A stretch of 13,029 nt of DNA from Clostridia bacterium (lineage in GTDB: Bacteria > Bacillota > Clostridia > Oscillospirales > CAG-272). Every line of letters begins with the position of its first letter. The stretch's first letter is position 1. Of the stretch, positions 1 through 6,866 are shown piece by piece. The notes under the pieces are model-generated. The model made no database searches, had not been told where the DNA came from, and saw only the letters and a program-made list of their open reading frames with translations. A program made the translations under genes and the position numbers. The stretch covers positions 1 through 13,029 of the forward strand of contig JAGAMJ010000085.1 in NCBI GenBank assembly GCA_017624795.1, given 5' to 3'.

Positions 1-949
1 GGGATAAGTACGCGGGCGGCACGTCAAGCACGGTCTTGCAGCCGCACATGCCCTCGCGGCTCATACGGTACGCCGCACGGGCGTACGCCACCAGCACCGA
101 CGAGGTAAACTCGGGGTTGGAGTCCAGCTTCAAGCGGTACTCGATGATGTGCTTGTGTTCAAGATCAAAGCCCGTCTTACCGCTGCGAATGACGAACCCG
201 CCGTGCGGAATACCGCTGTGGTCGCGCCGCAATTCCTCAGCGGTGATGAAATGCACCGTGGTATCGTAATCGGCAAAATAGTTGGGCATTTCCTTGATCT
301 CTTTTTCAATACGCGCCTTGTCAGCGCCCTCTTTTGCCACAACAAAGCACTCACGTATGTGCTTTTCCCTGACCGAAAGGTCGGGATCCGCACCGCTGCG
401 CACGGCGTCCAACGCTGCCTGGACGGGGATCGTATACTGCTTGCCGTCGGCAACGCCCTCGATGCGGCGAATGGCGTCGGAATGTCCTTGGCTGACGCCC
501 TTGCCCCAGAAGGTATAATCCTTGCCGTCGGGCAGGATCGCATTTCCGAGCAGGCGGTTGAGGGAAAACAGTCCGGGATCCCAACCCACCGAGATCATCG
601 CAACGTGTCCGCCCTCTCTCGCGGCGGCGTCCACGTTTTCAAAGTGCTGTGGGATCTTGGCGTGGGTGTCAAAGCTATCCACCACATCGAAGCGCTTGGC
701 AAGCGCGGGCGTTTGCACGGGCAGGTCGGTCGCAGATCCCCCGCAAAGAATCATCACGTCAATGCGATCAGCCATCTCGCCGATCATGTCGGCGTGCAGC
801 ACGGGGACGCCCGCCGTGCGCAGCTTCACCGCGCTCGGATCGCGACGGGTAAAGACCGCCGCCAGCTCCATATCGCTGTTTTGCGCGACCGCGCTTTCCA
901 CGCCGCGCCCCAAATTTCCATAGCCAAAAATACCGATGCGAATACTCAT
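1..949 (-). CDS. ddh: meso-diaminopimelate D-dehydrogenase, 3' end cut by window edge
   Basis: This enzyme makes meso-2,6-diaminopimelate from tetrahydrodipicolinate, ammonia and NADPH in one step (EC 1.4.1.16), supplying lysine and peptidoglycan cross-links in the cytoplasm. The N-terminus is a Rossmann fold with GYGNLG at residues 9-14. FTRR (33-36) matches the place where the family contacts the NADP phosphate, CGGSATD lies at 69-75, and SVGWDPG at 120-126 is followed by FSLNR. Further on, WGKGVSQGHSDAIRRI and the PHGG motif are characteristic of DAP dehydrogenases. About 316 residues are visible. By comparison with the roughly 320-residue Corynebacterium enzyme, which I recall as having the same ...VLDV/EV..P..LS tail, only about ten residues are missing. 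The start ATG (949-947) follows an AAGGGGG ribosome binding site. The gene is monocistronic on its 5' side, separated from the upstream regulator by a terminator. The family identification is secure. Confidence 0.93.
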   Translation of the reverse strand, partial: MSIRIGIFGYGNLGRGVESAVAQNSDMELAAVFTRRDPSAVKLRTAGVPVLHADMIGEMADRIDVMILCGGSATDLPVQTPALAKRFDVVDSFDTHAKIPQHFENVDAAAREGGHVAMISVGWDPGLFSLNRLLGNAILPDGKDYTFWGKGVSQGHSDAIRRIEGVADGKQYTIPVQAALDAVRSGADPDLSVREKHIRECFVVAKEGADKARIEKEIKEMPNYFADYDTTVHFITAEELRRDHSGIPHGGFVIRSGKTGFDLEHKHIIEYRLKLDSNPEFTSSVLVAYARAAYRMSREGMCGCKTVLDVPPAYLS

Positions 950-1001
950 CTTGATCCCCCTTCAAAAACTGTGGGCTGAACTTCCTTTTTAATACTGTAT
1001 C

Positions 1002-1030
1002 ATTTTATCACAATTCCCGCTCATTTTCAA
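1002..1030 (-). promoter_or_regulatory. sigma-A promoter of ddh
   Basis: On the minus strand, -35 TTGAAA (1030-1025) and -10 TAAAAT (1007-1002) are separated by 17 nt, and a TGn extended -10 element lies immediately upstream of the -10. It predicts a start near 995 and a leader of about 45 nt before the ddh ribosome binding site. Confidence 0.7.
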
Positions 1031-1054
1031 TCATATTTATAAAATTTTCAAAGA

Positions 1055-1106
1055 AAAAAGACAGAGAATTGCGTGCAACGTATCGCATCGAATTCTTTGT
1101 CTTTTT
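1055..1106 (-). terminator. hairpin terminator after the Arc-like gene
   Basis: Two 16-nt arms (1055-1070 and 1091-1106) are complementary at 15 of 16 positions around a 20-nt loop. On the minus strand the 3' arm runs into a T-rich tail (CTTTTTTCTTT). It begins 12 nt past the stop codon of the Arc-like gene. The stem is AT-rich and also T-rich on the plus strand, so it could terminate in both directions. It insulates ddh from the regulator gene. Confidence 0.65.
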
Positions 1107-1118
1107 CAAGATCTTCGG

Positions 1119-1289
1119 TCATCTTTTTCCTGTTTTTATCGTTCCGTGCTTTTCTTCATATGCCTCGATCAGATCGCGGATCAGTACGATGATCTGACTG
1201 TTGGCGCTTCTGCCCTCATAGTCTGCAATAACGTGCAATTTGTCCAGCATTTCTTCTTCTATTCTGATCGATAAACTTTTTGTAGCCAT
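1119..1289 (-). CDS. Arc-like ribbon-helix-helix DNA-binding protein, 56 aa
   Basis: A 56-residue protein starting MATKSLSIRI. The pattern is that of a ribbon-helix-helix (MetJ/Arc/CopG) repressor: a basic beta-strand KSLSIRI at 4-10, helix A from about 11 to 25, a turn at EGRSANSQ (25-32), and helix B to about 45. The stretch GRSANSQI closely resembles GRSVNSEI of phage P22 Arc, and the tail KHGTIK resembles Arc's KEGRI. Such proteins bind DNA as dimers that insert the strand into the major groove. A clear ribosome binding site (GAGG, 1298-1295, 5 nt spacing) fixes the ATG. No toxin gene is adjacent: ddh lies downstream beyond a terminator and pflA is upstream. It therefore looks like a solitary regulator rather than an antitoxin. 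The upstream inverted repeats suggest autoregulation. The fold is confident; the target is unknown. Confidence 0.85.
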   Translation of the reverse strand: MATKSLSIRIEEEMLDKLHVIADYEGRSANSQIIVLIRDLIEAYEEKHGTIKTGKR

Positions 1290-1309
1290 ATTAACCTCAT
1301 TTTGATTTT

Positions 1310-1373
1310 ATTATATGTTTACTTTACACTCATTTTGTGCTAAAATGTGACGTGTGAACATATAATGTGTTCA
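1310..1373 (-). promoter_or_regulatory. promoter and candidate operators of the Arc-like regulator
   Basis: A minus-strand -10 TATAAT lies at 1315-1310; no convincing -35 is visible at 16-18 nt. That -10 sits inside a 13-nt element (1310-1322, ATTATATGTTTAC) which recurs inverted at 1354-1366 with 12 of 13 matches. The inverted copy is part of a 19-nt near-perfect palindrome at 1355-1373, whose outer arms are TGAACA and TGTTCA. Flanking a promoter with repeated half-sites of the form TGTT(T/C)A is typical of ribbon-helix-helix autorepression. That these bind this protein is an inference. Confidence 0.5.
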
Positions 1374-1412
1374 AAATAAGTTTATTGTGAGGTAAAAAAT
1401 GATACCGTCCCC

Positions 1413-2114
1413 TTATTTTTGCAGCATTTTTTGCAAATGCTCCATCGTGTCGGCGCTTGGCGTGTCGTACTTTTCAAACGGAAATTCCAGCCCCATCTGA
1501 TCGTATTTTGTCTTACAGATCTTTTTGAAGGGCAGTAGCTCGATCCCGTCAATAACGGGATATTGCCCCGCCAACGTATTGAGAAAAGCCATACTTTCGG
1601 CACTGTCGTTAAGCGCTGGAATAATGACCTGCCGCAGCGTGGTGGGGATCTTTTTTTCGTTCAATAACGAAAGGAACGCAAGGGGCTTGTCAATGGGGCA
1701 GCCCACAAACGCGCGGTACTGTGCGTCGGTTGGATATTTGATATCCAGCAGCACGCGGTCGGTGACGTCCAAAAGCGCGCTGACCTTGTCGCCAAGCACG
1801 CTGCCCGACGTATCAAGACAGGTGTTGATGCCGCGCGCGTGGCACGCGTCAAACAGCTCGGTGCAAAACTCCGCTTGCAGAAGCGGCTCGCCGCCGGAAA
1901 CCGTCACGCCACCGTCTTTGCCGAAATAAGTCCTGTAACGGGTAGCTTTTTCCGCAATTTCGGCAGGGGACATTTCCCTGCCGCCGCCCTCCCACGTATC
2001 GGGATTGTGGCAGCAGCCGCAGCGCAGGTTGCACCCCTGCACGAACACAACGAACCGAACCCCCGGCCCGTCAAGCGTGCCGAGGGTTTGGATAGAATGA
2101 ATGATGCCGTTCAT
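1413..2114 (-). CDS. pflA: pyruvate formate-lyase activating enzyme
   Basis: A 233-residue radical-SAM enzyme (EC 1.97.1.4) that uses a [4Fe-4S] cluster and S-adenosylmethionine to install the glycyl radical on PflB. The cluster motif CxxxCxxC is Cys28, Cys32 and Cys35, followed by the family's HNPDTW; an additional Cys34 sits inside the motif. VSGGEPLLQ is the SAM-binding GGE motif, and LLDIKYPTD and ELLPF are conserved in PflA. The start ATG at 2114 was chosen because homologues begin with a short ..I.S..TLGTLDGPG stretch and because it lies 1 nt after the pflB stop codon. Upstream extension would only re-read the pflB end. No separate Shine-Dalgarno is evident, so translation is probably coupled to pflB. 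No clear terminator follows; the inverted repeat at 1355-1373 is the only nearby hairpin. Identification is secure. Confidence 0.95.
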   Translation of the reverse strand: MNGIIHSIQTLGTLDGPGVRFVVFVQGCNLRCGCCHNPDTWEGGGREMSPAEIAEKATRYRTYFGKDGGVTVSGGEPLLQAEFCTELFDACHARGINTCLDTSGSVLGDKVSALLDVTDRVLLDIKYPTDAQYRAFVGCPIDKPLAFLSLLNEKKIPTTLRQVIIPALNDSAESMAFLNTLAGQYPVIDGIELLPFKKICKTKYDQMGLEFPFEKYDTPSADTMEHLQKMLQK

Positions 2115-2115
2115 A

Positions 2116-4347
2116 TTACACCGTTTCGTGGAAGGTGCGGCTGATGACCTCACGCTGCTGCTCACGCGAGAGCTTGTTGAAGTTCACCGCATATCCCGAC
2201 ACGCGAATGGTGAGGTTGGGATAGCTTTCGGGATCCTCATACGCCCGCATCAGCGTTTCGCGCGACAGCACGTTGACGTTGATGTGGTGCGCCATTTTTT
2301 CAAAATAGCCGTCGAGAATGGTCACCAAATTCGCGACGCGCTCGCCGTCGGTGCGGCCAAGCGCCGCGGGCGTGATCGAGAAGGTGTTGGAAATGCCGTC
2401 ACGGCAGTCCGCGTAATCGATCTTTGCGACCGAGTTCAGCGATGCCAGCGCGCCGTTTTCCTCACGGTTGTGCATGGGGTTGGCACCGGGCGCAAAGGGC
2501 GCGCCTGCTCTTCTGCCGTCGGGGGTGTTGCCCGTGTGCTTGCCGTACATCACGTTTGAGGTAATGGTCAGCACCGACAGCGTATGCTCGGCGTTGCGGT
2601 AGGTCGGTGTCTTGCGCAGCTCGGTGATCACCCTGTGCGTCAGGTCCTTTGCGATCAGGTCGACACGGTCGTCGTCGTTGCCGTATTTGGGGAACTCGCC
2701 CTCGGTCTTGAAATCGACCACGTAGCCGTTTTCATTCTTGATGGGGGCGACGTTTGCATACTTGATAGCACTGAGCGAATCGGCAACCACCGAAAGCCCC
2801 GCCACGCCAAACGCCATAAAGCGATGCACGTCGGTGTCGTGCAGTGCCATTTGCGTCTTTTCATAGGCGTACTTATCGTGCATATAGTGGATCACGTTCA
2901 TCGTATTGACGTACAGACGGGACAGCCACGCGAGATAGATCTCATAGCGCTCCATCACCGCAGCATAATCCAGCTTATCCCCTTCCAGAACGGGCATCTG
3001 GGGACCGATCTTGGCACCCGTAGAGGCGTCGTAGCCGCCGTTGATCGCGATCAGCAGCAGCTTTGCTAAATTGCAGCGCGCGCCGAAGAACTGCATCTGC
3101 TTGCCCACCTTCATGGCGGACACGCAGCAGGCGATGGCGTAATCGTCGCCGTAATCGGGACGCATCACGTCGTCGTTCTCGTATTGGATCGAATCGGTGT
3201 CCATGGACACCTTGGCGCAGAATTTCTTAAAGCCGTCGGGAAGCGCCTTCGACCAAAGCACCGTAAGGTTGGGCTCCGGCGCAGAGCCGAGGGTGTAGAG
3301 GGTGTTGAGGATACGGAAGCTGGACTTGGTGACAAGCGTTCTGCCGTCCTCACCCATACCGCCGACCGACTCGGTGATCCACATGGGATCGCCGCCGAAC
3401 AATTCGTTGTATTCGGGGGTGCGAAGATGACGGGCAAGACGGAGCTTCATTACGAAATCGTCGATCAGCTCCTGCGCGCCCTCCTCGGTAAGAGTCCCGT
3501 TTGCGATATCGCGCTCAATATAAATATCAAAGAAGGTAGAAACACGGCCGATCGAGTTGGCTGCGCCGTTCTGCTCCTTGATGGCGGCAAGATAGCCGAA
3601 ATAGGTCCACTGGATCGCCTCACGCGTGTTGGCGGCGGGTGCGCTGATATCGCAGCCGTACATCGCTGCCATTTCCTTGAGGTTGCCAAGGAAGGCGATC
3701 TGCTGGAACAGCTCCTCGGCAAGACGGATCTGATCGGTGTTGAAATCGCCGTTTGCAAGCGCTGCCTTATCCTTTTTCTTTTCCTCGATCAGGCGGTCAA
3801 TGCCGTAAAGCGCCACGCGGCGATAGTCGCCGATGATGCGTCCTCTGCCATAGCCGTCGGGCAGGCCCGTGATGACGTGAAGCTTGCGCGCCAGGCGCAT
3901 CTCGTCGGTATAGGCGCGGAACACGCCGTCGTTGTGCGTGGTGCGGTAACGGAAGCCCTCCTCCACGCGCTGATCCAGCTTATAGCCGTACGCCTCGCAC
4001 GCGGCGCGCGCCATACGAATACCGCCAAAGGGGTTGACGCCGCGCTTCAAGGGGCGGTTGGTCTGCAATCCCACGATCAGCTCGTTTTCCTTATCCACGT
4101 AGCCGGGGGCATATGCCGTCAGGGACGTGACGGTGGCGGTGTCGATATCCAGAACGCCGCCGTATTGGCGTTCCAGGGCAAACAGCGACTGGATCTTTTT
4201 CATCAGATCGCCGGTGCGGGCGGTCGCGCCCTTCAAAAAGCCGCCGTCGCCCGTATAGGGCTTATAGTTCTGCTGAATGAAATCGCGCACGTCGATCGTG
4301 TCCTGCCAAGCGCCCGCGACAAAGCCGTTCCAATTGTTGTGTTTCAT
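2116..4347 (-). CDS. pflB: formate acetyltransferase (pyruvate formate-lyase)
   Basis: A glycyl-radical enzyme converting pyruvate and CoA to acetyl-CoA and formate (EC 2.3.1.54), the central anaerobic pyruvate-cleaving step in the cytoplasm. The 743-residue length is close to the 760 of the E. coli enzyme. The adjacent catalytic cysteines are Cys407-Cys408 in YAIACCVSAMKVG, and the radical glycine is Gly718 in RVSGYAVNF, 25 residues from the C-terminus. FGGIRMA and GMGEDGRT are family-typical substrate-region motifs. The start ATG (4347-4345) has an AAAGGAG site 7 nt upstream; an in-frame ATG 45 nt earlier lacks one. It is first in an operon with pflA. A strong sigma-A promoter, a leader of about 120 nt with two hairpins and a Fur/PerR-like palindrome lie upstream. 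Like other glycyl-radical enzymes it should be oxygen-labile when activated. Confidence 0.97.
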   Translation of the reverse strand: MKHNNWNGFVAGAWQDTIDVRDFIQQNYKPYTGDGGFLKGATARTGDLMKKIQSLFALERQYGGVLDIDTATVTSLTAYAPGYVDKENELIVGLQTNRPLKRGVNPFGGIRMARAACEAYGYKLDQRVEEGFRYRTTHNDGVFRAYTDEMRLARKLHVITGLPDGYGRGRIIGDYRRVALYGIDRLIEEKKKDKAALANGDFNTDQIRLAEELFQQIAFLGNLKEMAAMYGCDISAPAANTREAIQWTYFGYLAAIKEQNGAANSIGRVSTFFDIYIERDIANGTLTEEGAQELIDDFVMKLRLARHLRTPEYNELFGGDPMWITESVGGMGEDGRTLVTKSSFRILNTLYTLGSAPEPNLTVLWSKALPDGFKKFCAKVSMDTDSIQYENDDVMRPDYGDDYAIACCVSAMKVGKQMQFFGARCNLAKLLLIAINGGYDASTGAKIGPQMPVLEGDKLDYAAVMERYEIYLAWLSRLYVNTMNVIHYMHDKYAYEKTQMALHDTDVHRFMAFGVAGLSVVADSLSAIKYANVAPIKNENGYVVDFKTEGEFPKYGNDDDRVDLIAKDLTHRVITELRKTPTYRNAEHTLSVLTITSNVMYGKHTGNTPDGRRAGAPFAPGANPMHNREENGALASLNSVAKIDYADCRDGISNTFSITPAALGRTDGERVANLVTILDGYFEKMAHHINVNVLSRETLMRAYEDPESYPNLTIRVSGYAVNFNKLSREQQREVISRTFHETV

Positions 4348-4415
4348 ACTGTACTCCTTTTCACTGCGAAAGCCCAGACGGTCGGCCTGCATTTCCTTGT
4401 ATTTTTACATTCCCT

Positions 4416-4447
4416 TGCGGTTTTCCGCACACCGCGCAAGGCGCGGT
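4416..4447 (-). other. two tandem hairpins in the pflB leader
   Basis: Within the predicted pflB 5' leader there is a 7-bp perfect stem (4431-4437 with 4441-4447, ACCGCGC/GCGCGGT, 3-nt loop). Beside it is a 5-bp stem (4416-4420 with 4425-4429, TGCGG/CCGCA) whose loop is AAAA in the transcript. They sit about 70-100 nt upstream of the start codon, not over the ribosome binding site. A stabilising or processing role is possible; I recognise no known riboswitch. Confidence 0.5.
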
Positions 4448-4476
4448 TATCCGTCAGTCGTGTAAAGGTTACTTAT

Positions 4477-4505
4477 ATTATACAGCAGCTCATATGAAAA
4501 GTCAA
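4477..4505 (-). promoter_or_regulatory. sigma-A promoter of pflB-pflA
   Basis: Minus-strand -35 TTGACT (4505-4500) and perfect -10 TATAAT (4482-4477) are 17 nt apart. This gives a predicted transcription start near 4470 and a leader of about 120 nt. Confidence 0.85.
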
Positions 4506-4512
4506 GTGGAAA

Positions 4513-4529
4513 TTTAGAATTATTCTAAA
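4513..4529 (+). promoter_or_regulatory. 17-bp palindrome of Fur/PerR-type architecture upstream of pflB
   Basis: The sequence TTTAGAATTATTCTAAA is a perfect palindrome around a single central base. Its core TTAGAATTATTCTAA has the 7-1-7 layout of Fur-family sites and matches the PerR box (TTATAATNATTATAA) at all but the two symmetric positions. Its centre lies about 50 nt upstream of the predicted pflB start, just outside the -35 box. The palindrome is directly seen; binding by a peroxide or metal sensor is inference. Confidence 0.5.
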
Positions 4530-4564
4530 AATTTCTAATTTTATTTTCTTTTTCCGACAAAGCG

Positions 4565-4604
4565 GCAAAAAGCGCAACGCGCTCACGGGTTTCAGCGCTT
4601 TTGC
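4565..4604 (-). terminator. hairpin terminator after the AEC permease gene
   Basis: Arms at 4565-4575 (GCAAAAAGCGC) and 4595-4604 (GCGCTTTTGC) pair with a single bulged base. On the minus strand the descending arm is GCGC followed by five T. It begins 11 nt past the permease stop codon, between that gene and the pflB promoter. The T-tract lies within the stem, so it is a plausible rather than a textbook terminator. Confidence 0.55.
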
Positions 4605-4615
4605 ATTTATTTTTC

Positions 4616-5605
4616 TCACGCGAACACGCCCGCAAGGCGCAACAGCAGCGCGCACAAAAAGATCGAGAGCGACGAAAAAAGCGTGGTCCAGACCACCAAT
4701 TGCCCCGCCAGCGCCGCGTCGTTTTTCATTTCCTGTGCCATCGGCAAGCTGGAAACCGCCACGGGCGTTGCGAACAGTGCCACAAGGGCGGCAAAATGCG
4801 CGCCGTTGAAGGTGCCGCGAAAGAAAAGATACGCCGCGCCAACGCCAAAGAGGGGCGCCGCAACGGTCCGCGCCAGCGTACCCGCAAGGATCTCGCGCCG
4901 CAGCGCCCTCACAGCGGAAAACTCAAACTGCGCACCAAGCACCAGCAGCGCCATCGGAGTGGAAAGGTCGGAAAGATACTGCGCCGCGACAAACAGCGGC
5001 CTCACGTCGGAAAGGCGAAAATCAATACCGTTCCCCGCCAAAATTGCGTGAATACCCAGCGCACAGAGCCCCGCGCCGATGCTGATGATCAGCGGATTTT
5101 TCAAAATGCCGAGCAGGATCCCCCGCACGCTCGGCCTCTCCGCCCCCTGCCGAAAGATCGACAAGCTGATGACCGCCAAGACGTTGTAAAGCGGGATCGA
5201 AAGGGCGGAAAGCAACGTCGCCGCGACGACGCCCTCCGTGCCAAAGAGCGACCCCGCCAACGGTATGCCGACAAGCGCGTAATTCGATCGGAACGACACC
5301 TGCACCAAGGGGCCGCGGCGCTCGGGCACCTTTGTGATCAGGCACATCACGGGGATCGCGATCAAAAACAAGGCAAAAACAGCAAGCAGCGCATACGCGA
5401 TATAGCCAAAATCCATGCTGCCAAGGTCTTCGATACAATAAACGTTCAAAAAAAGCGTCACGGGCAAGAAAACGTGAAACACCAGCCGATTTGCCGCCTT
5501 GGCAAAATCGGGCTTCATCAGCCCCACGCGTTTCAAAAAATAGCCGACCGCTACCACCAAAATAATAGGGGTGACCGCCCCCAACGCAAACAAAAATGAA
5601 TCCAT
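4616..5605 (-). CDS. AEC (auxin efflux carrier) family permease
   Basis: A 329-residue, very hydrophobic inner-membrane protein with about ten transmembrane segments in two halves around a less hydrophobic middle loop (near residue 160-190). Family features include the early ANRLVFHVFLPVTLFLN segment and the helix FRSNYALVGIPLAGSLFG, which corresponds to the usual R/N-x-G-x-x-GIP crossing region of AEC carriers. The C-terminal half has the matching DLSTPMALLVLGAQF and ATPVAVSSLPMA stretches. Bacterial members export or import small organic acids such as malate, malonate or amino acids; nothing here identifies the substrate. The ATG at 5605 has an AAAGG site 7 nt upstream, whereas an ATG 90 nt earlier would add a basic leader with no ribosome binding site. 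It is transcribed divergently from the lipid kinase gene, from its own promoter, and closed by its own hairpin. Confidence 0.88.
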   Translation of the reverse strand: MDSFLFALGAVTPIILVVAVGYFLKRVGLMKPDFAKAANRLVFHVFLPVTLFLNVYCIEDLGSMDFGYIAYALLAVFALFLIAIPVMCLITKVPERRGPLVQVSFRSNYALVGIPLAGSLFGTEGVVAATLLSALSIPLYNVLAVISLSIFRQGAERPSVRGILLGILKNPLIISIGAGLCALGIHAILAGNGIDFRLSDVRPLFVAAQYLSDLSTPMALLVLGAQFEFSAVRALRREILAGTLARTVAAPLFGVGAAYLFFRGTFNGAHFAALVALFATPVAVSSLPMAQEMKNDAALAGQLVVWTTLFSSLSIFLCALLLRLAGVFA

Positions 5606-5733
5606 ACAAAAACCTTTCGCCCCAAACGCTCTTGATCGGCTCGTCCGGATCAGTAAAACCTTCAAAAGCTGCCGTTTTTTATACCGTTTCGGCACATTTT
5701 TACGATCAAACGGATCGGATCGCCAACACGACC

Positions 5734-5762
5734 ATTATAGCACAACAGGGCGGCGCTTGCAA
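5734..5762 (-). promoter_or_regulatory. sigma-A promoter of the AEC permease
   Basis: Minus-strand -35 TTGCAA (5762-5757), 17-nt spacer, extended -10 TGC followed by TATAAT (5739-5734). The predicted leader is about 120 nt. A second, poorer TATAAA (5683-5678) exists inside that leader. Confidence 0.8.
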
Positions 5763-5766
5763 TGAA

Positions 5767-5795
5767 AATTGTGACGAATTTTTCCACAATTCGTC
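5767..5795 (+). promoter_or_regulatory. interlocking inverted repeats in the divergent permease/kinase region
   Basis: Two overlapping dyads share this stretch. GACGAATT (5773-5780) pairs with AATTCGTC (5788-5795) around 7 nt. AATTGTG (5767-5773) pairs with CACAATT (5785-5791) around 11 nt. They begin 5 nt upstream of the permease -35 box and lie about 45 nt from the kinase -35. An operator controlling one or both divergent promoters is plausible. The TTGTG...CACAA form recalls Rex sites but has one base too many in the spacer. Confidence 0.4.
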
Positions 5796-5837
5796 TTGCT
5801 TCAAACGGCAAAACAGACAAATCAACGCTTTTGCCCA

Positions 5838-5866
5838 TTTTGAGCGCGCGAAAAATATGCTATAAT
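5838..5866 (+). promoter_or_regulatory. sigma-A promoter of the lipid kinase gene
   Basis: A perfect -10 TATAAT (5861-5866) with an extended TGC element directly before it. The -35 is weak (TTTTGA at 5838-5843, 17-nt spacer), as is common for extended -10 promoters. The leader is about 35-40 nt. Confidence 0.75.
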
Positions 5867-5909
5867 GAAAAACGGTCAGACCGCAATTTGAAAAAGGAGC
5901 GTGCATCAC

Positions 5910-6785
5910 ATGAAAACCTACATCTTGTATAACCCTTTGGCAGGTGACGGACACTGTGTCGAGGAAAGCAAAGCTCTGCTGGCTATGTATGAGGGCGAGG
6001 TCAAACAGCTTGATATCACAAAGGTCGAGGACTACGGCGCGCTGCTTTTTGACCTTGGCAGTGAGGACCGCATCGTCATTTGCGGCGGTGACGGCACGCT
6101 CAACCGCTTCGTGAACGCCATCGACGGCATCGACGTGAAATGCAACGTTTTGTATTATGCCCTTGGAACGGGCAACGATTTTCTGCACGATATCGGCAAA
6201 AAAGAGGGCGACGCGCCCGTTTTGATCAACGACTATTTGAAGGATCTGCCCGTTGTCGAGGTCAAGGGCGAGCGTCACAGCTTCATCAACGGCATCGGCT
6301 TTGGCATCGACGGCTATTGCTGCGAGGTGGGCGACGCCCTGAAAGCGCAATCGAAAAAGCCCAACTACACCGCCATCGCCATCAAGGGCCTTTTGTTCCA
6401 TTACAAGCCCACCAACGCCACCGTGACAGTGGACGGCAAGAGCTATTCCTACAAAAAGGTCTGGATCGCCGCCACGATGAAGGGGCGCTATTACGGCGGC
6501 GGTATGATGACCGCACCCGACCGCGACCGCGAAAGCGGCAAGGACGACGTCACACTTGTCGTGATGTACGGCAAGGGCAAGCTGAAAACGTTGATGGTCT
6601 TCCCCACCATTTTCAAGGGCGAGCACGTGAACCACACCGAAATGGTGGCGGTACATACGGGCAAGGAGATCAGCGTGACCTTCGACCGTCCCACGGCACT
6701 CCAAATCGACGGCGAGACCGTGCTGAACGTTACGAATTACAAGGTCACCGCGGGCGTCCCCGCGCAAAAGCTTGCCACCGTTTGA
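5910..6785 (+). CDS. diacylglycerol kinase family (DgkB/YegS/BmrU) lipid kinase
   Basis: A 291-residue soluble lipid kinase of the DAGK catalytic-domain family, which phosphorylates diacylglycerol or a related lipid at the membrane face using ATP. NPLAGDG (8-14) is the N-terminal P-loop-like strand turn. CGGDGTLNRFVNAI (58-71) is the family's nucleotide-binding GGDGT motif, GTGNDF (86-91) is the second signature, and FINGIGFGIDG the third. The C-terminal beta-sandwich ends with LQIDGE, matching the usual xxDGE/E motif. In Gram-positives the DgkB type recycles diacylglycerol left by lipoteichoic acid synthesis; whether this is that enzyme or a YegS-like one cannot be told. The ATG at 5910 lies 10 nt from an AGGAG site; an in-frame GTG at 5901 is only 1 nt from it and was rejected. 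The gene appears monocistronic. Confidence 0.88.
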   Translation: MKTYILYNPLAGDGHCVEESKALLAMYEGEVKQLDITKVEDYGALLFDLGSEDRIVICGGDGTLNRFVNAIDGIDVKCNVLYYALGTGNDFLHDIGKKEGDAPVLINDYLKDLPVVEVKGERHSFINGIGFGIDGYCCEVGDALKAQSKKPNYTAIAIKGLLFHYKPTNATVTVDGKSYSYKKVWIAATMKGRYYGGGMMTAPDRDRESGKDDVTLVVMYGKGKLKTLMVFPTIFKGEHVNHTEMVAVHTGKEISVTFDRPTALQIDGETVLNVTNYKVTAGVPAQKLATV

Positions 6786-6866
6786 TGCAATTTACCCCCA
6801 AAACGGGGCGCGAAAGGGCTGAGTTATTCAGCGCCGAACAAAAACACAAAAAAGAAAAACAAATAA

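Noticed and set aside
1119..1289. Antitoxin half of a toxin-antitoxin pair
   Set aside because: No partner gene within the same transcript; the next gene downstream is ddh beyond a terminator.
1399..1500. Plus-strand 33-codon ORF starting 6 nt after GAGG, with TATAAT upstream at 1361-1366
   Set aside because: The signals look good, but it is antisense to the pflA 3' end, has no -35 box, and its peptide is just the reverse reading of conserved pflA codons.
4348..4470. Riboswitch in the pflB leader
   Set aside because: Only two small independent hairpins are visible; no conserved aptamer motif I recognise and no terminator/antiterminator pair.
3184..4497. Plus-strand open frame of 437 codons across pflB
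   Set aside because: It lies entirely antisense to pflB and its promoter, reads as low-complexity shadow protein, and pflB has full family identity with active-site residues.
5901..5909. GTG start three codons upstream in the lipid kinase gene
   Set aside because: It is only 1 nt from the AGGAG site; the ATG at 5910 has a usable 10-nt spacing and gives the usual family N-terminus.
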